Source: Paenibacillus thalictri
GTDB taxonomy: Bacteria; Bacillota; Bacilli; Paenibacillales; NBRC-103111
DNA: 64,000 nucleotides
Direction of reading: 5' to 3'
Assembly (NCBI RefSeq): GCF_004307995.1
Contig: NZ_SIRE01000016.1
Location: 124,001-188,000 of the forward strand
Positions within the stretch are counted from its first letter, which is position 1, and every line of letters starts with the position of its first letter. The notes beneath the pieces were generated by a model, which worked only from the letters and a program-made list of their open reading frames with translations, had not been told where the DNA came from and searched no databases. Shown here one piece after another: positions 9,281-17,905 of this stretch. A program made the translations under genes and the position numbers.

Positions 9281-10159
9281 TCATTCCTTGACCGAGCCAA
9301 CCATCGCGCCTTTGGCGAAATGTTTTTGTAAGAACGGGTAAACGAGCAAAATTGGAATCGTCGCGACAACAACGGCGGCCATCTTCAGCGTCTCCGACGG
9401 AATTTGCTGCTCGCTGATCAGCTCCATCGCCGCCGAACCGCCGGATGCGGTAGAAGCGTCGATCAGGATATTTTGCAGCAATACTTGCAGCGGCCATTTC
9501 TCGTGGTTATTGATATATAAAATGGCGTTAAAAAACGTGTTCCAGTAAGCAACCGCGTAAAACAGGCCAAATGCGGCCATCGCAGGCAGCGACAGCGGTA
9601 AAATAACGCGCAGCCAAGCGCTGATCTCGTTGCAGCCGTCCATTGTGGCGGCTTCCTCCAGACTGTCGGGGATGCTGTCGTAAAAACCTTTCATCAGCAG
9701 CACATACCAGCCGCTGGTCAGGACGGGCACAATCAGCGACCAGATGCTGTTGATCAAACCGAGTTCACGGACGAGCAGGTAATTCGGAATGATGCCCGGC
9801 TGAAACAAAGTGGTCAGCAGCACCATCAGCATCAGCACTTTTCGTCCTTCCAGCCGTTTTCGCGACAGGGTGTAAGAAAAAGCGGAGGTGACGATCAGCG
9901 AAATCACCGTACCGACCGTGGCCAGAAAGCCGCTGACTCCGATGGCGTTGATAAATGATTTCGTCGAGAGGATGTACCGGTAGGAAAGCAAACTCCACGT
10001 CTCCGGAAACAACACAAACCCTTTGCTGAAGTACTCGTCGGGATGCGTAAATGAAACGATAAACACATAATATAACGGAAACAAGCTGACTGCCGCAATA
10101 ATTGACAAAATCGATACGTTCACTGCTGTAAACAGACGGTCCGCCATATGCTGCTTCAT
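9281..10159 (-). CDS. Carbohydrate ABC transporter permease (LplC/YtcP-like)
   Basis: A 292-residue membrane protein with about six transmembrane segments. The permease EAA loop reads EEAATMDGCNEISAW, ending with LPLSLP. The start is placed at the ATG giving MKQHMADRLF, one base after the stop of the upstream permease gene; the open frame runs further upstream, but only inside that gene. The C-terminus AKGAMVGSVKE is typical for this subfamily. It pairs with the permease at 10161-11171 to form the channel for the binding protein at 7714-9246. Confidence 0.93.
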   Translation of the reverse strand: MKQHMADRLFTAVNVSILSIIAAVSLFPLYYVFIVSFTHPDEYFSKGFVLFPETWSLLSYRYILSTKSFINAIGVSGFLATVGTVISLIVTSAFSYTLSRKRLEGRKVLMLMVLLTTLFQPGIIPNYLLVRELGLINSIWSLIVPVLTSGWYVLLMKGFYDSIPDSLEEAATMDGCNEISAWLRVILPLSLPAMAAFGLFYAVAYWNTFFNAILYINNHEKWPLQVLLQNILIDASTASGGSAAMELISEQQIPSETLKMAAVVVATIPILLVYPFLQKHFAKGAMVGSVKE

Positions 10160-10160
10160 G

Positions 10161-11171
10161 TTAGTACACCCCTTCCTCGCCCATCCGTTTGGCAAATTTG
10201 TTCGCTCCGATGACCAGGATGAGCCCAACCACCGATTTAAACAGCCCGATCGCCGTGCTGTAGCTGAACTGCCCTTGCTTGATGCCCACCCGGTATACGT
10301 AGGTGTCGAACACGTCGGCCACATCGGAAACGGCTCCGTTCATCATCAGAAACACCTGCTCGAAACCGACGTCCATCATATGCCCGATGCGCAGAATAAG
10401 CAGGATGACGATCACATTGCGGATCGAAGGAAGCGTAATGTGCCATATTTGACGGAACCGCCCGGCCCCATCCATTTTTGCCGCCTCGTACAGCTGCGGA
10501 TCGATGCCGGCGATCGCCGCGAGGAAAATAATCGTGCCCCAGCCCGCATCTTTCCATATCGTTTGCAGCGTCAGCAGCAGCCAGAAATAGTTTGGCGTCG
10601 TTAAAAAGTCGATCTGCGCAAAACCAAACGCCTGCAGCATTTTATTGATCACGCCTTCGGAATGGGACAACAGCAGGAACGTGATGCCGACAATAATGAC
10701 CCATGAAAAAAAGTGCGGCAGATACACGATGGTCTGCACCATCTTTTTGAACAACTGGTGGCGGAGCTCGTTAAGCAGAATGGAAAGCACGATCGGCAGC
10801 GGGAAAAATAAGACAAGGCTCATCACATTGATGCCCAGCGTATTGCGAAACAATATGAAAAAATCAGGATTCGTGAAAAACCGTTCAAAATGCTCGAAGC
10901 CGACCCAAGGGCTGTGCAGTATGCCTTGATAAGGCGAGTAATTTTGAAAAGAAATGATGATGCCCCACATCGGCACGTATTTAAAAATAAGAAAAAACAA
11001 AATGCCGGGAAGCGCGAGCAGATACAAATATTTGTTGCGTTTGATCGTTCGGGCCCATCTGCCGGTTTGCGATTTTCCCCGCGCAGTCCCTTTTCCGGTT
11101 GCCCCGTTCCTGACTGATCCGCTGCCGATTGCGGGTGTACCGTCGGCGCCGCTTGCTCGTATTTGATTCAT
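10161..11171 (-). CDS. Carbohydrate ABC transporter permease (LplB-like)
   Basis: A 336-residue permease. A basic, low-complexity N-terminal tail of ~45 residues precedes the first membrane segment (YLYLLALPGILFFLIF), a common trait of LplB-type proteins. The EAA loop reads YEAAKMDGAGRFRQIW. The start at 11171 (MNQIRASG) is preferred because AAGGAA lies 9 nt upstream; an in-frame start at 11240 has no such site. It is the first gene of the minus-strand sulfatase operon, so the promoter should lie just to the right of 11171. Confidence 0.92.
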   Translation of the reverse strand: MNQIRASGADGTPAIGSGSVRNGATGKGTARGKSQTGRWARTIKRNKYLYLLALPGILFFLIFKYVPMWGIIISFQNYSPYQGILHSPWVGFEHFERFFTNPDFFILFRNTLGINVMSLVLFFPLPIVLSILLNELRHQLFKKMVQTIVYLPHFFSWVIIVGITFLLLSHSEGVINKMLQAFGFAQIDFLTTPNYFWLLLTLQTIWKDAGWGTIIFLAAIAGIDPQLYEAAKMDGAGRFRQIWHITLPSIRNVIVILLILRIGHMMDVGFEQVFLMMNGAVSDVADVFDTYVYRVGIKQGQFSYSTAIGLFKSVVGLILVIGANKFAKRMGEEGVY

Positions 11172-11335
11172 CCGTTTGTCGTTCCTTTCGAGTAAGATTG
11201 ACTCCATCTTATCGAGGCGATGATTTCCCGGCAATAACACTTTTTTTCAGCGGTCCGACCGCTGTAATTAAGGGGGATTGCACTTTTTTGACGGGTTGCA
11301 CTATGGGACGGAATGAGGGGGCGGGATGAGGGGGT

Positions 11336-11468
11336 GGGATGGGTTCGGGATTCCGACCGCCAATTAATTTCTTGGGGGGCGGGATGGGTTCGGGATTCCG
11401 ACCGCCAATTAATTTCTTGGGGGGCGGGATGGGTTCGGGATTCCGACCGCCAATTAATTTCTTGTCCC
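11336..11468. repeat. 45-bp direct tandem repeat, nearly three copies
   Basis: The unit starts GGGATGGGTTCGGGATT and continues through CAATTAATTTCTTG. It occurs at 11336-11380, 11381-11425 and 11426 to about 11464 with no seen mismatch in the shared part. The third copy runs into TCCC instead of the G-run. Perfect identity points to recent slippage or unequal crossing-over. Confidence 0.85.
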
Positions 11469-11502
11469 TTTAAATAAAAAAGAGTGGCTGGGACAAGAAA
11501 TT
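11456..11502. repeat. 13-bp perfect inverted repeat, terminator-like
   Basis: AATTTCTTGTCCC (11456-11468) is the exact reverse complement of GGGACAAGAAATT (11490-11502), with a 21-nt A-rich loop. The left arm overlaps the third 45-bp repeat unit, so each copy of the tandem repeat carries part of this arm. It may act as a terminator for transcripts from either side or be the remains of a small mobile palindrome. Confidence 0.6.
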
Positions 11503-11833
11503 AAAAGCGGACGCTTCGCTTCTTCACCCCGTACCCATCCCTCAGCGTAGCTACGGAGTAAAGGAATAAAACATTCAAAATAGAACAAAACAAACAGAGT
11601 AAACAAACAATCGACACAACAAAACAAAGCGGGAACACCCCCGCCTGAAGATGAAGATGCATTGAAAGACTGCCGGAGCGTTATCGCTCCGAGCGGGTTT
11701 CTTTTATACCTTGCTACCGGTACTACCGTTACTCAAGGGGTTGTCCGATACATGAGGTGTATGAAGGGAAAGGAGCTGATCCTTTCCCGCAATAAGTGTA
11801 AGTATGGTTACCTACTACAAACTCCTAGATGCT

Positions 11834-13414
11834 TTAGCTGTGAAGTCCTCCTTCGAGGCAGGTCCGTTTCCCATGCGGGCCTATCGGAATTTGGATGAGC
11901 GCGGTTTGGCCCAGCTCGCCCAGGCCGTAAATTTCATCGCAGCGGCTCGTTTGAAAGCCAAGCAGCGGCCGGCCCCCCATTCCGGAAGCGGACGCCGCCA
12001 GCAAAATCCGCTGTACGAGGATCCCCGCTTCCATCTGTTGGATGCGGTACCCCCGAGGACCCAGAACAGATGTAAGATAGCGATTGTCGCAGGCGATATG
12101 CAGGCTGATCGGCACTTGGAACAAATTAACGTTGTGCAGCAGCATCGCTTGCTGCAGCTGCAGCCGGTGATCGCCGGGACGCTCAGGCCGTAAAGCATGG
12201 GTTGTGAAGTCATAGCGGTAAGCGCCATCCGGTATTCCCTCCACATGGTACAAACAAACGTGAATCGATACGCGTGGTTCGGGGCGTACGTCCCTTCCAT
12301 CCAGATCGTTGCGGTAAGCAAAAGAAGCCGCAACCTCCTGCAGCAGTGCAGCCAATTGCTCTGCGGTTACACGCCCCAGCACGTATTCCGTTTCCGGCGA
12401 ATACCGCTGCCGGCAAACCTCCGCCAGATCGTACGGCAATCGGCCCACCGCAGGCAAATAAACCGCCCGCAAACCGCTGTCGCGGCAATTCACGGCTTCG
12501 ACGGACGTTCGGAACGATGACGGCGATTCCAGCGCGGACGCTTCGTTCATTCGGAGCAGCATCGGGTATTCCTTGACTTTTCGCGACTTCATATAATGCT
12601 CATGCCGTATATCCGGCAGCTCCCGGCACAGCTGGTCGGCGGAGAACATCCGCGTTTCGGCCCGACTGCCGCCAAACCACTCGATATCCGGTTTATCCGC
12701 CAGCGGAATCACCGCATAAACGCTCTCCTCGTGTTCGGATACCCCCAACAGCCGGTTCATCGCTTGATCGAGAAATTGATAATATACCCCCGGACTCGAT
12801 CCGAACCGGTTCGCCGTTTCAAGCAGCTGGCCGATCAACACGCCGGCATCCAGCCCTTGCAGCCGGTAAGCGAAGTTTTTGTATTTGAAAAAATTTTTCC
12901 AGAACATTGTCGTTACAAATACCGCACCGTAGCACCTCGAAACGTCACAACGGTCACCTAACGCGCGGGCCACATAATCATCAAAGTTGCCTTCCCGCAG
13001 CAATATCAGACGGTGATGCGCCGCATCGTAATGATATACGCCGGACGGAGCTTCGTCCAGCTTCAAATAAATGTACAGTTCACTAGGATATAATCCGCCG
13101 CCGGACGGAACAAACCTCCTATACATTTGCATAGGACTCAACGCGCCGGGATAGCCGGCACCAGGAACCGAGTGGCTTACCCGGCCCAGCCCATATACGT
13201 ACCAGAGAAAATGTCCGATTTCAGCCAAGTTCGGTTTGCTCGGCGGTTTCCGATCTTTAAGCGTCAGCGGCACTTCCGGCGATAGCGGAATCACAGGCAA
13301 GTTTCGATACAGCTTATATTTGAGCGGCGCATCTTCCCAGTCGATTTCTTCTAGGGGACCCCGCGACTCGGAGGCATCCGAATGCAGACTTCGTATAAAA
13401 TCTTGCGGATTCAT
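11834..13414 (-). CDS. SagB-type dehydrogenase of the TOMM cluster (azoline oxidase)
   Basis: A 526-residue protein with two nitroreductase-like halves. The first holds SGGGLYPSELYIYL near residues 104-117, the SagB family signature around the FMN site. The second resembles it more weakly (LYHVEGIPDGAYRYD). SagB-type enzymes use FMN to oxidise thiazoline and oxazoline rings to thiazole and oxazole after cyclodehydration. It starts 26 nt after the YcaO gene stop and is the last gene of the four-gene minus-strand cluster. The two-domain length fits the longer SagB forms seen in heterocycloanthracin-type clusters. Its substrate here should be the Cys-rich precursor at 17543-17905. Confidence 0.88.
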   Translation of the reverse strand: MNPQDFIRSLHSDASESRGPLEEIDWEDAPLKYKLYRNLPVIPLSPEVPLTLKDRKPPSKPNLAEIGHFLWYVYGLGRVSHSVPGAGYPGALSPMQMYRRFVPSGGGLYPSELYIYLKLDEAPSGVYHYDAAHHRLILLREGNFDDYVARALGDRCDVSRCYGAVFVTTMFWKNFFKYKNFAYRLQGLDAGVLIGQLLETANRFGSSPGVYYQFLDQAMNRLLGVSEHEESVYAVIPLADKPDIEWFGGSRAETRMFSADQLCRELPDIRHEHYMKSRKVKEYPMLLRMNEASALESPSSFRTSVEAVNCRDSGLRAVYLPAVGRLPYDLAEVCRQRYSPETEYVLGRVTAEQLAALLQEVAASFAYRNDLDGRDVRPEPRVSIHVCLYHVEGIPDGAYRYDFTTHALRPERPGDHRLQLQQAMLLHNVNLFQVPISLHIACDNRYLTSVLGPRGYRIQQMEAGILVQRILLAASASGMGGRPLLGFQTSRCDEIYGLGELGQTALIQIPIGPHGKRTCLEGGLHS

Positions 13415-13440
13415 CGGTTCGATTCGCCTCCCGGCTTGGG

Positions 13441-15423
13441 TTATGGAAATGGATGCGGATGCGGATTCAACTGCTCCTTGCGCAGCGGCCTTTCGGCATA
13501 TCCGAGCTGCGCCGGCACCGTAAGCACTCGATTCAGTCCGGTCAAACGAGTGAGATCATACCCAAAACTCATCGGCAGCATCCCGGGAATCAGCACCTTA
13601 ACGCAGCTCAGCCCGTTTCGTCTGAGCTCCGGCGTTGTTTGATCCACCACAATGACGTCAAGTTGAAGCCGCCGAAACGTCTTCAGCATCTCTTTTAAAT
13701 CGTCGGTCAAATCGGAATGTCCCGGCGCAGGCTTAAATTGCTCGGCAAACGTCCGCAGAGGCCGGTTTTCATCCAATAAAAACTGCAGCCGTTCCTCCAT
13801 CTGCGGCAAACCGTACAGCATGGAGTGATCTTCCATCTCCCGCACCAGCGACGGCTCATGAACCATTCTTTCGTAAAGCTCACGTCCCGCAGCGAATTTC
13901 TCGTCCAGCGTCAGCATCATACCGGATAATTCGTGAAGCGCGCCTTTGACCGCCTTAACCGGGTCGGGGTGCGCTCCTGCGGCACAAATGAGATGAAGAC
14001 GATCGCTTGGCTTTTTGTTTTTCGCGATCACCCATACGCTAGGAATCCCGTTTTCCATCGTGGCGTTGTAGACATACGTGTCGTATCCCGCCACCGTCTG
14101 CAGCCGGTTTACCATCAGTTCAAGCTCCGTATCACCCGAGGAAGCCAAATCCAGACGCGGGAGCGGAAGCTTCGCATACCAAGTAAGCAAGAAGGAATCC
14201 CGCTCCACAACCTCCATCATGCCGTAAAAAATAGCTTCCTCCAAACTGCCTCCCAAAGCGCATCCATTGGACGTCTCATACACAAATCCGTTTGTGCTGC
14301 CCGCGTTGTAGTAGGCAAGTATTTGCGGAACCAACACGGGCGCTTCCCGCATAAACGAATAACCCCAGACCCATTCCATGGGCAGGTCCGGATCAAACGG
14401 CGGATATGGGAAGCCGGGCCGCTCATACTGCTCTTTTGTATATAACCCTACGGAGGCTGGATTCAGAACGAAGGTGTCCATACTTCGGTCGGCCGGATTT
14501 ATGCTGCGGTTCAGCAGATTGCGATAACTGTCCATGACGACCGTCCTTTTGCCCCGGGGCGCCATGCCGCAGTATCTTTCAAGCCCTTCCATCATCGCCG
14601 TCAGTTCGCTTTCCGCATAGGAATGCGTGCGCCCGGCCGCCGCCTCGTCCAGCGCAAACATCGGAAGATTAACGTTGACGTCGGCAAAAGGCGAAACAAG
14701 ATCGAACATTTTACTGTTCAAAAAACCAGTCTTGTAGTCCAAGTAGTCTTTGAGCAAAGGGTCCCTCAAGTCCTTCAGCGAACGGCTGCGGTAGCTGCCT
14801 CCGCCCAGCTTCGGGCTCGGCTGCAGAACAATCCGGGCTCCTTCCGCAGAATCCGCCGGCAATCGGCCGCAAACCGGACATTGCGGATCGGGCAGGAAAC
14901 AGTGGCTTGCGCCGCTTAATGTCTTCATATCGATGAATATCATGTTTTCTTCCAGGCGCGAACGTTCTCCCTGCAGCAGCTTCTGAGATTCTGCCGCCAG
15001 CAAAAGGGCCATATACGCCAGCCCCGAGCGCGAAGCCCATACGTCACGCCGGATTCCGCCGGTTTCGGCGAGCTGCTGCTGCAGCCCCCATATCTCTCTG
15101 CGGTCACGCCCGGCGATCAAATGCCGCATGTCGGCACATCGGGAGCATCCCGGCATACCGGGGCGAACCAACGGCCCAAGCACCCCTTCGCCGAACGCCA
15201 CGAACCCGCGCAGCCAGGGAATACCCGCCGATTGCAGCACATCTTCTGCTTCGCGATGAACGGAAGGATGCCACGCATCGTGTAACACAAGAGCCAAATC
15301 CGTCGCTTCCGGCATGTCTTGTTTGAAATCGGCGCAACGGATGATCCGGCATAAACCGGACAGTTCTGCGCACACCCGGTCTGCAAGATCGCTTTCCCCA
15401 ATCACAGCTACGGCCGCGTTCAC
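13441..15423 (-). CDS. TOMM cyclodehydratase: leader-binding domain plus YcaO
   Basis: A 660-residue protein. The N-terminal ~200 residues resemble the ThiF-like, precursor-docking part of the cyclodehydratase, with likely zinc-binding pairs CSRC (residues 93-96) and CPVC (182-185). The rest is a YcaO domain with ATP-site motifs ELTAMMEGLERYCG and SLEEAIFYGMMEVVERD. The C-terminus ends in PHPHPFP, a PxPxP motif known to matter for YcaO cyclodehydratase activity. YcaO enzymes use ATP to activate the peptide backbone so that Cys, Ser or Thr side chains close into azolines. The ATG overlaps the upstream stop by four bases (ATGA), so translation is probably coupled to the maturation protein. Confidence 0.92.
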   Translation of the reverse strand: MNAAVAVIGESDLADRVCAELSGLCRIIRCADFKQDMPEATDLALVLHDAWHPSVHREAEDVLQSAGIPWLRGFVAFGEGVLGPLVRPGMPGCSRCADMRHLIAGRDRREIWGLQQQLAETGGIRRDVWASRSGLAYMALLLAAESQKLLQGERSRLEENMIFIDMKTLSGASHCFLPDPQCPVCGRLPADSAEGARIVLQPSPKLGGGSYRSRSLKDLRDPLLKDYLDYKTGFLNSKMFDLVSPFADVNVNLPMFALDEAAAGRTHSYAESELTAMMEGLERYCGMAPRGKRTVVMDSYRNLLNRSINPADRSMDTFVLNPASVGLYTKEQYERPGFPYPPFDPDLPMEWVWGYSFMREAPVLVPQILAYYNAGSTNGFVYETSNGCALGGSLEEAIFYGMMEVVERDSFLLTWYAKLPLPRLDLASSGDTELELMVNRLQTVAGYDTYVYNATMENGIPSVWVIAKNKKPSDRLHLICAAGAHPDPVKAVKGALHELSGMMLTLDEKFAAGRELYERMVHEPSLVREMEDHSMLYGLPQMEERLQFLLDENRPLRTFAEQFKPAPGHSDLTDDLKEMLKTFRRLQLDVIVVDQTTPELRRNGLSCVKVLIPGMLPMSFGYDLTRLTGLNRVLTVPAQLGYAERPLRKEQLNPHPHPFP

Positions 15424-17372
15424 CGGGATCCCCCCTCTCGCAGTTGGACACCGAACACGCCTTTAACCGTCTCTTGCAAAAATGGCTCTACCGCCAAATC
15501 CGCTGCGTAAACCTGCATGCCGTTCCTTTGCAAAATTTCCCGCGAAGCCGTTACGAGCGTTTTTTGATCCGTCACATCCACTGAAGGAATGGTAAGCCCC
15601 AACGGGGCTGTTTTCTCCAACAAAATGGACGAAACCTCCAGCGCATTCGTCCCTTGGCAATCGGCGGCGTTTTGCGCCCTCAGCAATGCCCCTTGCAGCG
15701 AGCGGCGCAGCGCCAATGTCCTGTTCAGGCCGACACTTCCATACCAGCGGTCGCCCACGCCAACCCATATGACCGGGAATCCGCACACGTCCTCTCCGAG
15801 ACCGATAACCGGTGCGCCACGCATCACGGTTAACGCCTGCATATAATAGCGGCATCGTTCATCATCCGTTTGCCCGAGCTGAACCCTGACGATCAGCGGC
15901 CGGCGAACGGTTTGCCGTTCAACAAACTTTTTATAAAGACATGACTGAAGTGCTCTGGCAATTCCTTCCGCAGCCGTTTCTCCCGCGCCGATACCGATAG
16001 GATGACCCCGGGCTTGCAGTTGGTCCAGCTTCAAGACCACATCAGCCCATCGCGACACATATGCTTCAAGTCCGGCCAGTCCCGCTTCCCGGCGCGCTTC
16101 CTCATGCGTCAGTCCGCTGCAAACGATGTCCGGCAGCAGTTCTGCGGGCCCGCCCGATAACGGGTCTGCGGCTTGAACGCGGCACTGCGAGAGCGGAAGC
16201 TGCAGCAGGCTCCCCTCCTCCCAAAGATGAAAAACCCCCGTCAGCGGTGAAGTCATCCGTCCAAAGTAAGGAAACAACCCGTTGGCGGTTCCTATTGCCG
16301 AGTCCCTCTCCAGGATCGAATCCACATCGGCGGTCCACTCCGTCTTCGCTGCTGCGCTCTCCCGACGGTCAAGCTGCGGATGTGCAAGAACGGAGTGCCA
16401 CGTTCCTTCCAACGTTTCCAAATCAAGCAAGAAAACCGCGTTGTTCAGCGCCGGTTCACGGGTATCCGTCACCGTCTTAAACAACTCGAATACAGCTACG
16501 TTGGCAAGCATGGCTCCCGCCGTAGACGAGTAAACGTGGCTCTTGGGATCTTTTTCAACCGCAGAACGATGGATGCGCCGCCAAGCCGACTCCCAATCGG
16601 TTTCCGTTTCCGCTTGCAGTATGGGGCCGATCAGCCCTGTCTGATGAACACATATGGCAGGGATAAGCAGCTTGTTCTCCTGTCTGCAAATGGCATGCAG
16701 CTGCCGAAGTTCCTGCAAATCCCCATTTTCGCTGACGTACAAAACCGCTTGAACCGGCTGTACCATCGTGCGCCAATCATCGCCGCTTGCTTGTGAGGCC
16801 GCAATCTCTTCGAGAGCGACCTCGGGATCGGACTCACGCGCTTGTTCCGCCAATTCGGCGAGCCGCCGCCGGTTGGTCGGCACCGAGTCCGTAATCCGCG
16901 TACGGATTCGAGGCAAACCGGACTCCAGCAGCGCAGATACAAGCGCCGTGAATATAGAACCCGAACCGACGGCCAATACGTTCATTTGCCGGTAAGACTG
17001 AAACCGGTACGCACCGGAGCCGCCAAAACTGTCCAAAAAGGCGATTTGTCCCCCATACTTCCGGACAATTTCCTCCGGCAGCCGATGAGTGCTATCTTGG
17101 CTGGCATCCCGGACAACCCCTTTTTGATGGAGTTGTTCCGCAATTTCATACACCCGATCCCGATACAAATCAGGCAACCCGTCGGTCAAATCGGCCAGCG
17201 TATATTCCCCGTTAAACATGGGGATGAGTTTTTCAATCCAGCGGTTGACCATCTCCCCTTCCATGCGGAAAGTGCCCGTATTATTGCGAAAATATACGCC
17301 GTCGCCCGGAAGCGGCAAATAAAACGTGTCTCCCTTTATTTTAGGACGTGCAGTCGAACTGAGCGGTGCCAT
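15420..17372 (-). CDS. Thiazole-containing bacteriocin maturation protein (ThiF/E1-like)
   Basis: A 650-residue protein matching in size and features the putative thiazole-containing bacteriocin maturation family found beside heterocycloanthracin precursors. An N-terminal RRE-like winged-helix region (about residues 1-90, with FNGEYTLADLTDGL) could bind the leader peptide. It is followed by a Rossmann/E1-like segment (NVLAVGSGSIFTALVSALL), though the nucleotide loop is degenerate. The C-terminal part resembles a YcaO-like fold only weakly. It is likely a scaffold or docking partner for the YcaO enzyme rather than a true adenylating enzyme, which is inferred. GGAGGAGA precedes the ATG. It is the first enzyme gene after the precursor and the terminator at 17471-17505. 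Confidence 0.87.
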   Translation of the reverse strand: MAPLSSTARPKIKGDTFYLPLPGDGVYFRNNTGTFRMEGEMVNRWIEKLIPMFNGEYTLADLTDGLPDLYRDRVYEIAEQLHQKGVVRDASQDSTHRLPEEIVRKYGGQIAFLDSFGGSGAYRFQSYRQMNVLAVGSGSIFTALVSALLESGLPRIRTRITDSVPTNRRRLAELAEQARESDPEVALEEIAASQASGDDWRTMVQPVQAVLYVSENGDLQELRQLHAICRQENKLLIPAICVHQTGLIGPILQAETETDWESAWRRIHRSAVEKDPKSHVYSSTAGAMLANVAVFELFKTVTDTREPALNNAVFLLDLETLEGTWHSVLAHPQLDRRESAAAKTEWTADVDSILERDSAIGTANGLFPYFGRMTSPLTGVFHLWEEGSLLQLPLSQCRVQAADPLSGGPAELLPDIVCSGLTHEEARREAGLAGLEAYVSRWADVVLKLDQLQARGHPIGIGAGETAAEGIARALQSCLYKKFVERQTVRRPLIVRVQLGQTDDERCRYYMQALTVMRGAPVIGLGEDVCGFPVIWVGVGDRWYGSVGLNRTLALRRSLQGALLRAQNAADCQGTNALEVSSILLEKTAPLGLTIPSVDVTDQKTLVTASREILQRNGMQVYAADLAVEPFLQETVKGVFGVQLREGGSR

Positions 17373-17470
17373 CTCTCTCCTCCTTACCTGAAATGATTCA
17401 TTTGCTGCAAAGCCGCTATCATCATCATATGTACAACGATTTGTCCTTCATGTCATACCCGCTCGAATGG

Positions 17471-17505
17471 CAAAAACCCCTGTCAGCCCATTGCTGAACA
17501 GGGGT
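17471..17505 (-). terminator. Hairpin terminator between TOMM precursor and enzyme genes
   Basis: On the minus strand ACCCCTGT pairs with ACAGGGGT and, inside it, CAGC with GCTG around a short loop, followed by TTTTTG. It lies 38 nt after the precursor stop and before the maturation gene. A partial terminator here would keep precursor transcripts in excess over enzyme transcripts. Confidence 0.85.
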
Positions 17506-17542
17506 GAAACAAGTTGCCTTCAGCCCGCCGAAGCGTTTCGGC

Positions 17543-17905
17543 TTAACGGCAGCGGTGGCCTGCGCACGGACCGGCACAACGTCCCGCACAAGGGCCTGCG
17601 CATGGACCCGCGCAACGTCCTGCACATGGACCTGCGCAGGGGCCGCCGCAGCGTCCGGCGCAAGGACCGGCACATGGGCCGCCGCAAAAACCGGCGCAAG
17701 GGCCAACACAAGGGCCCACGCAGGGACCGATACAAAGGCCGATTACGCAAAAACCGACACATTGCCGAGTCGGATCAAACGGATATTGTGCCGCTTGATA
17801 CGGATCCGCTACGTACTGGCCAGCTTGATTCCAAGCCGCCAGTTGGCTTGTTTGCAAATCTGAAACATTAAGCTGTTGAAGCTCATTTTTGAAATCATTT
17901 GTCAT
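17543..17905 (-). CDS. Heterocycloanthracin/sonorensin-like TOMM precursor peptide
   Basis: A 120-residue precursor. The start is the ATG giving MTNDFKNELQQ, with GGAGG 8 nt upstream; a further in-frame ATG at 17938 lies before that site. The leader (about residues 1-47) carries ELQQLNVSDLQTSQL, like leaders of the Bacillus heterocycloanthracin family. The core (49-120) has 18 Cys and no Ser or Thr. From Cys58 to Cys114 a Cys stands at every fourth residue in units such as CAGP, CAGR and CGGP, whereas the described family has C-x-x repeats. The clustered YcaO, ThiF-like and SagB genes should turn the Cys into thiazoles. The product is presumably an exported antimicrobial; its activity and cleavage site are unknown. 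Confidence 0.92.
   Translation of the reverse strand: MTNDFKNELQQLNVSDLQTSQLAAWNQAGQYVADPYQAAQYPFDPTRQCVGFCVIGLCIGPCVGPCVGPCAGFCGGPCAGPCAGRCGGPCAGPCAGRCAGPCAGPCAGRCAGPCAGHRCR
17576..17683 (-). repeat. 36-bp coding repeat within the TOMM precursor core
   Basis: Residues 75-110 of the precursor consist of three consecutive 12-residue blocks of the form (G/A)GPC-AGPC-AGRC, encoded by a 36-bp tandem repeat that is itself built of 12-bp units. Such a region can gain or lose ring-forming units by slippage without shifting frame. Confidence 0.8.

Larger units (their letters stand above)
11172..11833. other. 662-bp gene-free stretch with repeats and hairpins
   Basis: No convincing gene is seen here. 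The right-hand flank of the permease operon (11172-11330) should hold its promoter and is G-rich at its end. Next come the 45-bp tandem repeat and the inverted repeat described separately, then an A-rich unstructured stretch (about 11545-11630). Two short hairpins follow: GGAGCG/CGCTCC at 11675-11690 followed by a T-rich run, and GGGAAAGGA/TCCTTTCCC at 11766-11788. One of these could end transcription of the TOMM operon arriving from the right. Confidence 0.6.

Noticed and set aside
11640..11834. Riboswitch or small RNA in the repeat-rich gap
   Set aside because: Two short hairpins are present, but no known riboswitch core or promoter-terminator pairing could be recognised.
17467..17871. Arg/His-rich open frame on the plus strand over the TOMM precursor
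   Set aside because: It is the antisense reading of the Cys-repeat core; its regular Arg-rich pattern is a product of the 12-bp repeat, and it has no ribosome-binding site.
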